A stretch of 40,543 bases of DNA from a virus. The translations under genes and the position numbers were made by a program. The DNA lies in the IMG/VR virus record IMGVR_UViG_3300021368_002493, positions 1 through 40,543 of that record. The stretch is one strand, 5' to 3'. Below the pieces are notes generated by a model, which was not told the origin of the DNA, made no database searches, and saw only the letters and a program-made list of their open reading frames with translations. This document shows, piece by piece, positions 1-5,066 of this stretch. The stretch's first letter is position 1; each line of letters begins with the position of its first letter.

Positions 1-1
1 A

Positions 2-223
2 CAGCGCGTAAATGATCTCATTGATCAACAAGGACCAGACGCACCTGCTGCTTACTGGATCTACACCAATGAAGACATTTTTACAATCGATGATAACGGT
101 GACGAAGAATATCAACCCATTGATGTGTGTGAAGAAGTCCTATCTGACATTCAAGATGTTGACTACATTCACACTGTAATTGTTGATGCCATTGAAGATT
201 CACTCAGAGACTGTGCCAAATGA
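2..223 (+). CDS. Unknown acidic cyanophage-type protein, C-terminal part
   Basis: An open frame enters from the left edge and ends at TGA 221-223, giving 73 residues of an incomplete protein. It is strongly acidic and has a YWIYTNED segment followed by an acidic turn (DDNGDEEY) and the phrase DVDYIHTVIVDAIEDSLR. I recall similar small acidic proteins with a YW-YTNED motif in marine cyanomyoviruses, but no function is known to me. Its stop overlaps the start of the next gene in an ATGA arrangement, which suggests translational coupling. The start codon is outside the window, so full length is unknown. Coding status is well supported by the frame and the overlap; function is not. Confidence 0.75.
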   Translation, partial: QRVNDLIDQQGPDAPAAYWIYTNEDIFTIDDNGDEEYQPIDVCEEVLSDIQDVDYIHTVIVDAIEDSLRDCAK

Positions 224-369
224 GACTTATCTTAGGTGGACTTGTTATCATCCTTGCAACAACACCACTATACCAAATTGAAGGATTTCTGAATTCTAAC
301 TTACAACAACTCTGCAAACAACTCCCATCAAATCAATCCTATGAACAAATGTGCAATGACTTCCGATGA
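220..369 (+). CDS. Small single-pass membrane or secreted protein
   Basis: This 49-residue frame starts at ATG 220, overlapping the previous stop (ATGA), and ends at TGA 367-369. Residues 1-18 (MRLILGGLVIILATTPLY) form a hydrophobic N-terminal segment after one Arg, which looks like a signal anchor or an uncleaved signal peptide. The remainder is polar, with two Cys residues (LCKQLP and QMCNDF) that could pair outside the membrane. No Shine-Dalgarno site is evident, so coupling to the upstream gene is the likely way it is translated. Function is unknown. The call rests on the overlap, the sensible membrane topology and the lack of a better frame. Confidence 0.6.
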   Translation: MRLILGGLVIILATTPLYQIEGFLNSNLQQLCKQLPSNQSYEQMCNDFR

Positions 370-493
370 CATCATCAAACGCTATTCACACATCGAAAGT
401 GATGGTGATTGGGATGATATTCTCTCCCCTGATGATTACGAAGAGTATCTAGAAAGGAGACAATACGAACGAATGATGCGTCGTTCTTACTAA
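341..493 (+). CDS. Small charged unknown protein
   Basis: A 50-residue frame starts at ATG 341 inside the end of the preceding gene and ends at TAA 491-493. An alternative start at ATG 356 gives 45 residues beginning MTSDDIIKRYSHIE and may be the true one. The protein is acidic in the middle (DGDWDDILSPDDYEEY) and basic at the C terminus (RRQYERMMRRSY). This looks like a family of very small cyanophage proteins with a DGDWDDIL core, recalled but not checked. It overlaps its upstream neighbour by 29 bases (14 with the alternative start), typical of the packed accessory cluster. Function unknown. Confidence 0.6.
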   Translation: MNKCAMTSDDIIKRYSHIESDGDWDDILSPDDYEEYLERRQYERMMRRSY

Positions 494-508
494 CTAATTC
501 AACAACAC

Positions 509-517
509 TTTTCCACA
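509..517 (+). promoter_or_regulatory. DnaA-box-like sequence
   Basis: TTTTCCACA is an exact match to the DnaA-box form reported for cyanobacterial replication origins. It ends one base before the ATG of the 86-residue gene at 519, where a ribosome-binding site would normally sit. Two further copies occur 220-260 bases downstream. Binding by host DnaA is an inference; a chance match of a single nonamer would be unremarkable, but three copies in 261 bases are unusual. Confidence 0.4.
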
Positions 518-518
518 G

Positions 519-779
519 ATGGGTAGATTCTACAAAGGACAAATTGTCATCTACAAAAACACTCAGGGATACATCAATTTTATCTCTGAGTATTACATCA
601 CTGTCTGTATCAAAGAGTATGCAAAACCCCCTGAAGAAGCGGAACATAGTAAACAACCAGTTAGACAAGTTTGTATATGTGTCCCCCCTAGTCAATGGGA
701 TAGCATATTAGAAACTCAACAAACAGTTGTTAACAAGTTTTCCACAGATAATGCGGAGATTGTGGAAAACCTAAAATAA
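519..779 (+). CDS. Conserved small cyanophage protein, unknown function
   Basis: This 86-residue protein starts at ATG 519 and ends at TAA 777-779. The N terminus MGRFYKGQIVIYKNTQGYI is a short basic beta-rich segment followed by FISEYYITVCIKEYA, a pattern I recall from small cyanophage proteins (KGQIV...GYI.FI...YITICI). It may form a small SH3-like or KOW-like barrel, but this is a guess from the alternating hydrophobics and the G-x-I-V-x-Y opening. Three Cys residues are present, one in ITVCIKEY and two in RQVCICVPP. No Shine-Dalgarno site is visible; a DnaA-box-like nonamer lies directly before the start, and an inverted pair of the same box lies within the last 15 codons. Confidence 0.7.
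   Translation: MGRFYKGQIVIYKNTQGYINFISEYYITVCIKEYAKPPEEAEHSKQPVRQVCICVPPSQWDSILETQQTVVNKFSTDNAEIVENLK
737..770. repeat. Inverted pair of DnaA-box-like sequences
   Basis: GTTTTCCACA at 737-746 is followed after 14 bases by its exact reverse complement TGTGGAAAAC at 761-770. Each arm contains the cyanobacterial DnaA-box nonamer. The repeat lies inside the last codons of the 86-residue gene and ends seven bases before its stop. It could also fold as a 10-base-pair hairpin with a 14-base loop in RNA, but it has no U tract after it and so does not look like a rho-independent terminator. Confidence 0.55.
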
Positions 780-866
780 ATCTATTTGTGTTCTTTATCT
801 CTCTTAAATGTCTCCAGGTATTGTACTCTTAGCACGCTTCCTATCATCACACAACCCCTCTGTAAT

Positions 867-1145
867 ATGAGAGATTCTTATCAACAACCAACACTTGACA
901 AAGTAACACAAACATGGTACAATGACCTTGTAGAGGTTCAGAAACACATGCAGTATCTAGTGTTCAACAATGCAAAGGAAATTGTAGGAACTTTTGAGTC
1001 AATTTATGACATGGAAGTTTTCCTTGATGGTGTTAGAGAGGGTAGGGGAGAGAGTTATCCTAACACCGATAGAATGTCTCCCTTTGATTATCTCAAACAT
1101 ATTGGATGGTTTATGACAATTAACGATCAACATATGCGTGCATAA
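867..1145 (+). CDS. Unknown cyanophage-type protein, 92 residues
   Basis: The frame is open further upstream, but I chose ATG 867 (MRDSYQQPTLDKVTQTWYND) because the extra N-terminal sequence from 786 is Cys- and Ser-rich and does not look like protein. The protein has a helical, mixed-charge N-terminal half and a C-terminal part reading GESYPNTDRMSPFDYLKH and IGWFMTINDQHMRA. I recognise no domain. No strong ribosome-binding site precedes it. A good sigma70-like promoter lies inside the first third of the gene (895-923), so either that promoter serves the next gene or the match is accidental. Function unknown. Confidence 0.6.
   Translation: MRDSYQQPTLDKVTQTWYNDLVEVQKHMQYLVFNNAKEIVGTFESIYDMEVFLDGVREGRGESYPNTDRMSPFDYLKHIGWFMTINDQHMRA
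895..923 (+). promoter_or_regulatory. Sigma70-like promoter inside a gene
   Basis: TTGACA (895-900), a 17-base spacer and TACAAT (918-923) match host-type sigma70 elements. It lies within the 92-residue gene, so the transcript would begin near 930 and could express the gene at 1272. Being inside coding sequence it may be chance, but it shares the 17-base spacing with two other promoter-like sites in this cluster. Confidence 0.4.
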
Positions 1146-1183
1146 CAAAGAGAATTCAGACAGTCTACGAAGTGTCACAGAGA

Positions 1184-1229
1184 CCCTTCCATATGCCCTC
1201 TGATCGTGTATTCTATAGGAGTGGAAGGG
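1184..1229. repeat. Inverted repeat in the gap between two small genes
   Basis: The 126-base gap between 1145 and 1272 contains CCCTTCCA (1184-1191) and its exact reverse complement TGGAAGGG (1222-1229), separated by 30 bases. There is no T tract afterwards. It may be an operator, an RNA stem in the leader of the next gene, or chance. No Shine-Dalgarno site is seen in front of the gene at 1272, so a structured leader would be of interest. Confidence 0.35.
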
Positions 1230-1271
1230 AAACACACCTGACACACTCTAAACCCTCTCTAATCGTCTCTC

Positions 1272-1619
1272 ATGCGTAAGATCGAATCCCAAATGTGTGC
1301 AGCAGTTCAGAAGAACATTGATTGGCAATCTGCTAACACTTCTGTTCATTTTGATGCTGAAACTGGTGTCTCTGTTGTTCGTCTTCATGGCAACAAAATT
1401 GCCGAGATTGATGATACTTCCATGACCATCTTTGATGGCGGTTGGCAGACTAATACAACTAAGAGTCGTTTGAATGCACTTTGCCAGGAATTCTGCATTG
1501 CTGGTGAAGGTGTATTTCAGAAAAACTTCACTTGGTTTGTTCGTAAGTTTGCAGGACAAAATGGCACTGAGAAAGTGTTTGTAACTGAAGAATTCGACAA
1601 CGGTTACATTTTTGCTTGA
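1272..1619 (+). CDS. Conserved cyanophage protein, unknown function
   Basis: This 115-residue protein starts at ATG 1272 (MRKIESQMCAAVQKNIDWQS) and ends at TGA 1617-1619. Key phrases are VVRLHGNKIAEI, DGGWQTNTTKSRLNAL and GVFQKNFTWFVRK, which I recall as strongly conserved in small proteins common in marine cyanophages and also seen in some cyanobacteria. The pattern suggests a compact alpha/beta fold: a beta hairpin around LHGNKIAEI, a helix after TTKSRLNAL, and a final aromatic strand ending FDNGYIFA. No catalytic motif is evident and the function is not known. A near-perfect promoter overlaps its stop codon, so it is the last gene of its transcription unit. Confidence 0.75.
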   Translation: MRKIESQMCAAVQKNIDWQSANTSVHFDAETGVSVVRLHGNKIAEIDDTSMTIFDGGWQTNTTKSRLNALCQEFCIAGEGVFQKNFTWFVRKFAGQNGTEKVFVTEEFDNGYIFA

Positions 1620-1644
1620 CACTTTGAGGGTCTTCGAGTATACT
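1616..1644 (+). promoter_or_regulatory. Strong sigma70-like promoter
   Basis: TTGACA (1616-1621), a 17-base spacer and TATACT (1639-1644) form a near-consensus host sigma70 promoter. It starts one base before the stop codon of the preceding gene. Predicted transcription start is about 1650, giving a leader of about 190 bases before the gene at 1838. Confidence 0.7.
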
Positions 1645-1668
1645 GAGGGGGAACACACATCCCCCCTC
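1645..1668. terminator. GC-rich hairpin, possible terminator of the upstream unit
   Basis: GAGGGGG (1645-1651) pairs with CCCCCTC (1662-1668) across a 10-base loop, a seven-base-pair stem directly after the -10 element of the promoter at 1616. RNA coming from upstream could stop here, whereas RNA started by the promoter would lack most of the left arm. There is no U tract, so it is at best an atypical terminator. Confidence 0.4.
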
Positions 1669-1699
1669 TAAGTAACACTCACTAGGACAGTTATTAATT

Positions 1700-1733
1700 A
1701 TTAAATAGACAGTTAAATTGGCCCCCTTAAATA
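1700..1733 (+). promoter_or_regulatory. Two weak late-promoter-like motifs
   Basis: The 218-base gap between 1619 and 1838 contains ATTAAATA (1700-1707) and CTTAAATA (1726-1733), each one or two bases from the T4-type late element TATAAATA. Later in the gap is an A/T run (AAAAAATTTTT) followed by a clear ribosome-binding site CGGAGG before the gene at 1838. Nothing else is recognisable in this stretch apart from the promoter and hairpin at its start. Confidence 0.3.
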
Positions 1734-1837
1734 TTAAAAACGGCCACTACCCTAACCTACAAAGGTTCCCCAGAGCGATCGATATATTATTCAATAAGTA
1801 ATTCACCCAGGATTAAAAAATTTTTCGGAGGTATAAA

Positions 1838-2053
1838 ATGGACGCCAAGACTCGCGTAGAGCGCCAGGAAGATCGTGTATGGTGCTTAGAGCAATTAATA
1901 CGATTAGAGGGGTGTCTAGACCCTCGTATGTACGAATGTGCGGACTATGCAACCAGTGCAGGGTTAGTGAAAGATCAGAAAGATCTATATACATTATGGT
2001 CTGAGTGGAAAGTAGATAATCCGACAGATAATCCTCAGGTAAATCGATTATAG
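1838..2053 (+). CDS. Unknown 71-residue protein
   Basis: A frame from ATG 1838 to TAG 2051-2053 follows a good Shine-Dalgarno site, CGGAGG, eight bases before the start. The protein begins MDAKTRVERQEDRVWCLEQL and looks mostly helical, with charged heptad-like spacing in the first 30 residues and a second helix around LVKDQKDLYTLWSEWKVD. I do not recognise the family. It is the first gene of a short series (1838, 2062, 2219) spaced by a few bases or overlapping, downstream of the strong promoter at 1616. Coding status is well supported by the ribosome-binding site and spacing. Confidence 0.7.
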   Translation: MDAKTRVERQEDRVWCLEQLIRLEGCLDPRMYECADYATSAGLVKDQKDLYTLWSEWKVDNPTDNPQVNRL

Positions 2054-2061
2054 GAGAAGAT

Positions 2062-2226
2062 ATGTCCAATAGATTCACAGTCACTATTGAAGAAGATGAA
2101 TTTGGGGAATATATTCTCCCTATTCCCGATGAAGTCTGTGAGGAACTTGGATGGAATATAGGAGATACTTTACAGTATGAGTTACAGGACGATTCATTTA
2201 CATTGAGGAAAGTACAAGATGAGTGA
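2062..2226 (+). CDS. AbrB/SpoVT-fold-like small protein
   Basis: A 54-residue protein from ATG 2062 to TGA 2224-2226, preceded by AGGAGA. The sequence YILPIPDEVCEELGWNIGD followed by TLQYELQDDSFTLRKV has the swapped-hairpin AbrB/MazE pattern: a strand ending in IP, a short helix with ELGW, then GD-x-L and two strands. Proteins of this fold bind DNA as dimers, commonly as autoregulators or antitoxins. Cyanophages often carry such a small gene, usually without a toxin partner. None is obvious here, since the next gene is a small coiled-coil protein. A regulatory or DNA-binding role is an inference. It overlaps the next gene by eight bases. Confidence 0.7.
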   Translation: MSNRFTVTIEEDEFGEYILPIPDEVCEELGWNIGDTLQYELQDDSFTLRKVQDE

Positions 2227-2398
2227 TAATATTCTCAATCATGCCGATAATATTGCTGATTATGATCCATGGGCAGACAATGAGGAAGCACACACAGTAT
2301 TACAGCAATGTGTGCAACAGATTGCTGAGAGATTGTTTGTGTTAGAGACGATGATGAATGATTTAAGTCAGAGAGTTGCGAAGATCGAAAATAAGTGA
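2219..2398 (+). CDS. Small coiled-coil protein
   Basis: A 59-residue frame begins at ATG 2219 inside the end of the AbrB-like gene and ends at TGA 2396-2398. The N-terminal 25 residues are acidic (ADYDPWADNEEAH); residues 26-59 (VLQQCVQQIAERLFVLETMM and on to IENK) form a continuous amphipathic helix likely to be a coiled coil. Small proteins of this DPWA-plus-helix type occur near the structural cluster of marine T4-like phages as far as I recall. No function is known. The overlap with the upstream gene suggests coupled translation. The next promoter begins inside its last codons. Confidence 0.65.
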   Translation: MSDNILNHADNIADYDPWADNEEAHTVLQQCVQQIAERLFVLETMMNDLSQRVAKIENK

Positions 2399-2404
2399 TA
2401 TAAT
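2376..2404 (+). promoter_or_regulatory. Sigma70-like promoter with extended -10
   Basis: TTGCGA (2376-2381), a 17-base spacer and TATAAT (2399-2404) preceded by TGA form a strong host-type promoter with an extended -10. It overlaps the end of the coiled-coil gene, and transcription from about 2411 would give a leader of only about 20 bases before the small basic protein at 2433. Confidence 0.7.
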
Positions 2405-2432
2405 AATGTGAATCCACTATTAGAGGAAATCT

Positions 2433-2570
2433 ATGGCACTTTATGGAAAAGGTATTGAACATGTACCGGCAGCACCGAAGAAAACTCGTCAGGGGCGTTC
2501 CACAAATACGAAGTTGAGCCCTACGGCACGAAATGGACGGAAGAAGGCATATCGAGGTCAAGGTCGCTAA
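2433..2570 (+). CDS. Small basic cyanophage protein
   Basis: A 45-residue protein from ATG 2433 to TAA 2568-2570, with an AGAGGAAA ribosome-binding site in front. It starts MALYGKGIEHVPAAPKKTRQ and continues GRSTNTKLSP and ARNGRKKAYRGQGR. I recall this MALYGKG...KKTRQG...KLS...NGRKK...RGQG pattern from marine cyanomyoviruses, where it lies next to gp25. It is extremely basic (11 Lys or Arg) with almost no hydrophobic core, so it is probably disordered alone and may bind nucleic acid or an acidic protein surface. Its own sigma70-like promoter lies directly upstream, and its stop codon is embedded in the late promoter for gp25. Confidence 0.8.
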   Translation: MALYGKGIEHVPAAPKKTRQGRSTNTKLSPTARNGRKKAYRGQGR

Positions 2571-2573
2571 ATA
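2567..2573 (+). promoter_or_regulatory. T4-type late promoter for gp25
   Basis: CTAAATA, followed by ACT, matches the late-promoter motif of T4-like phages, recognised by the phage late sigma (gp55 type) with the sliding clamp. It overlaps the TAA stop of the small basic protein and lies 30 bases before the GTG of gp25. Three other copies of a TAAATAA motif head late units in this window. Confidence 0.65.
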
Positions 2574-2603
2574 ACTATACTTTGAGTATCAGGTTCTTTA
2601 GCA

Positions 2604-3023
2604 GTGTCAAAAACAGTACGGAGGAGGGATTTTACAGTCCCCGTAAAACAGTATAAAGACATTGATCTTTGTTTTCGTATCAATCCTGTTACAGGAGATA
2701 TTGCTACGAAATCAAATGAGGAAGCAATTAAGCAAGCATTAAAGAATCTGATGCTTACAAAACCAGGTGAAAAACCATTTAATCCTAATATTGGTAGTAG
2801 GATTCATGAATTATTATTTGAACCGCTTGATGATTTTACTGCTGATGCCTTAGAAGCTGAGATTAGAAACAATGTTGCTCAATTTGACGCTCGGATCCAG
2901 ATTATTGACATTGATATAGTAACATTAATATATGATAATGCTTACAGTGCTACTATGGAATTCCGAATTATCGGATCGCCAGTGGCACAAGAAATCAATT
3001 TTGTCCTTAAGAGACCCGAATAA
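2604..3023 (+). CDS. 25: Baseplate wedge subunit gp25
   Basis: A 139-residue protein of the GPW/gp25 family, the lysozyme-like core of the baseplate that bundles gp6 and the sheath initiator at the tube. The start is GTG 2604, giving MSKTVRRRDFTVPVKQYKDI. The family signature is the N-terminal region with DIATKSNEEAIKQALKNLML and then GEKPFNPNIGSRI (residues about 56-68) and HELLFEPLDD. T4 gp25 is about 132 residues, so length fits. The Shine-Dalgarno site is weak (AGG near 2591). Its stop TAA and the gp6 ATG share one base (TAATG), so the two proteins that contact each other are translationally coupled. The late promoter at 2567 drives it. Confidence 0.95.
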   Translation: MSKTVRRRDFTVPVKQYKDIDLCFRINPVTGDIATKSNEEAIKQALKNLMLTKPGEKPFNPNIGSRIHELLFEPLDDFTADALEAEIRNNVAQFDARIQIIDIDIVTLIYDNAYSATMEFRIIGSPVAQEINFVLKRPE

Positions 3024-5038
3024 TGCAACCTAATAATCTTACACAACTAGATTTCGTCGATATTCGTGCGTCTATTGTTGCGTATCTACAAACTAGACCA
3101 GAATTTAGCGATTATGAGTTTGAAGGTAGTACCCTATCATATCTGATTGATATTTTAGCGTACAATACCTACTACAGCGGGTTCACTGCTAATATGGCAA
3201 TGAACGAAGCATTTTTACAAACAGCAACTATAAGAGATAATATTGTAAAACATGCCAAATTATTAAATTATGTACCTCAATCTGTTACTGCAGCAAGAGC
3301 AGATTTAAGTGTAACGGTACAAACAGAGTTATTCGGAGGAATTTATCCTTCTACGGTTACATTTCCAAGAGGACTTGCTTATACTGGTGGCGGTTATGTT
3401 TGGAATTGTACCCAAGCAGTAACAGCAACTGTAAATCCTTCGACAGGAATTGCTGAAATTCCACTGTTATCTGTAAAAGAAGGCAGTTTAATTGATTTTA
3501 GTTACACTGTTAATACATTTACAACAGAAAAATATGAAATTCCTTCACCAGATGCAGATATTAACACTTTAAAAGTTACTGTGAAGGCGAATGAGAGTGC
3601 TACGCAGTCAGATATTTACAATAGAGCAGATAATATTACTGGTTTAACTGCAACTGATAGGGTATATTTTATTCATGAAGGTGAAGATCAGCGATTTGAA
3701 ATTCAGTTTGGTGATAATACCTCAGGTAGAGCACTGAGAGATGGTGAAGTTGTTTCCTTACAATACATCATTGCCAATGCTGAGACACCAAATGATGTTC
3801 AAACCTTTGTTTATGCTGGAGGTTTATTTGATAATTTGGGTAGACAGATCCTGGCATCCAATATTCGTACTACTGTTCTTCAAGCAGCATATGGTGGACA
3901 ACCTGCAGAAACGGTTGAATCTATCAAATATAACGCTCCGAGGTACTATTCTGCCCAATATAGAGCAGTTACAGCAGAAGATTATGCAATTATCACGAAA
4001 AAAGTTTATGATAATGCAAATGCTGTCGTTGCATATGGTGGAGATTTGTTAAATCCTCCTCAATACGGTAAAGTTTTCATCTCAATTCGCACAAAAACAG
4101 GTTCAACACTTAATGATGCAACCAAAAAGGCAATTTCTGCGGATTTGAGAAAGTATGCAATGGCATCTATCGACCCTGTGATCGTAGATCCGGACGAAAT
4201 GTTCATTTATACTAAGGTTTTTGCGCTTTACGACACTGGTTGCGGAGATGATCCTTCTACAATCAAGACACAAATCTCTGATGCGATTCAATCTTGGGGT
4301 CAACAGGCAGGAATTAACGCATTTAACTCCTCATTTAGAGCACAGCAGTATGAAAAAGCAATTATTGCTGCAAATAAGTGTGTTCTTGATGTTTCTGCAC
4401 AAATTTCTATCCTAAAATATATGAAACCAGACACAGGTGTAACTAATTCTTACACAATTACTGTCGGTCAACCTCTTTATGACTCTGCACCATCACAAAC
4501 TCAGTCCACTGCGGCAACAAAAGAACCTATTTTGCTGTCCGGTAAGTTCAGAACTGCAGATAGACCCGGATTAGATCAACAATTTGAAGATGATGGGTAT
4601 GGAAATATTGTTAGTTTCTATGATACTGGTACAAAAAAGGTTATTACCAACAAATCTATCGGAAGAGTTGACTATACCACTGGCACTATTGTTTTAGGAC
4701 CCATTAATATCATTGCGACAGGAGGTAATTTGCCTCAGGAGGGTGCTACTTTAATAACTGATGCTGTGACGGGTGCTGGTAGTGTATTGAATGAATCATT
4801 ATTGCCAACATCTCTTCAGATACCTGTTCAAATCATTCCATTAAACCCTGCAATCATTGTTGCAGCAACTCCTGGAACTACTCTTGACATTGTTGCACCG
4901 GATGTCACAGTTCAACCGAATGGCACTACTCCACCACCTCAAATCCCTCTAAATAGTTTGACACCAACAGTGTTTGACCAGACCGAAACAATCATTAATT
5001 TTAATGCAGTTAACAACGGCGGGTCATTAAATTCGTAA
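3023..5038 (+). CDS. 6: Baseplate wedge subunit gp6
   Basis: A 671-residue homologue of T4 gp6 (660 residues), the baseplate J-like protein that forms the ring of the inner baseplate. Evidence includes LSYLIDILAYNTYYSGFTAN near residue 40, the RDNIVKHAKLLNYVP signature (residues 73-87), DGEVVSLQYIIANAE in the middle, and APRYYSAQYRAVTAEDYA (residues about 305-322), typical of gp6/J proteins. Near residues 360-390 come NDATKKAISADLRKYAM and PVIVDPDEMFIYTK. The C terminus has a Pro/Thr/Asn-rich tail (NGTTPPPQIPLNS), probably a linker. It overlaps gp25 by one base. Residues 520-560 (GKFRTADRPGLDQ and GYGNIVSFYDTG) resemble the strand-turn-strand arrangement of other cyanophage gp6 proteins. Confidence 0.95.
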   Translation: MQPNNLTQLDFVDIRASIVAYLQTRPEFSDYEFEGSTLSYLIDILAYNTYYSGFTANMAMNEAFLQTATIRDNIVKHAKLLNYVPQSVTAARADLSVTVQTELFGGIYPSTVTFPRGLAYTGGGYVWNCTQAVTATVNPSTGIAEIPLLSVKEGSLIDFSYTVNTFTTEKYEIPSPDADINTLKVTVKANESATQSDIYNRADNITGLTATDRVYFIHEGEDQRFEIQFGDNTSGRALRDGEVVSLQYIIANAETPNDVQTFVYAGGLFDNLGRQILASNIRTTVLQAAYGGQPAETVESIKYNAPRYYSAQYRAVTAEDYAIITKKVYDNANAVVAYGGDLLNPPQYGKVFISIRTKTGSTLNDATKKAISADLRKYAMASIDPVIVDPDEMFIYTKVFALYDTGCGDDPSTIKTQISDAIQSWGQQAGINAFNSSFRAQQYEKAIIAANKCVLDVSAQISILKYMKPDTGVTNSYTITVGQPLYDSAPSQTQSTAATKEPILLSGKFRTADRPGLDQQFEDDGYGNIVSFYDTGTKKVITNKSIGRVDYTTGTIVLGPINIIATGGNLPQEGATLITDAVTGAGSVLNESLLPTSLQIPVQIIPLNPAIIVAATPGTTLDIVAPDVTVQPNGTTPPPQIPLNSLTPTVFDQTETIINFNAVNNGGSLNS

Positions 5039-5046
5039 ATTAAATA
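5039..5046 (+). promoter_or_regulatory. Possible late promoter before the giant gene
   Basis: ATTAAATA begins directly after the gp6 stop, 21 bases before the ATG at 5067. It differs from the TATAAATA consensus at two positions. The gap is only 28 bases, so read-through transcription from gp25/gp6 is also likely. Confidence 0.35.
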
Positions 5047-5066
5047 CCAACTTAGTGTTTAAGTAG

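Noticed and set aside
761-790. Rho-independent terminator after the 86-residue gene.
   Set aside because: The stem arms are there, but the sequence that follows is A-rich and not a T tract.
1776-1786. HIP1 site (GCGATCGC) typical of cyanobacterial genomes.
   Set aside because: Only GCGATCGA is present, one base off; a single near-match has no weight.
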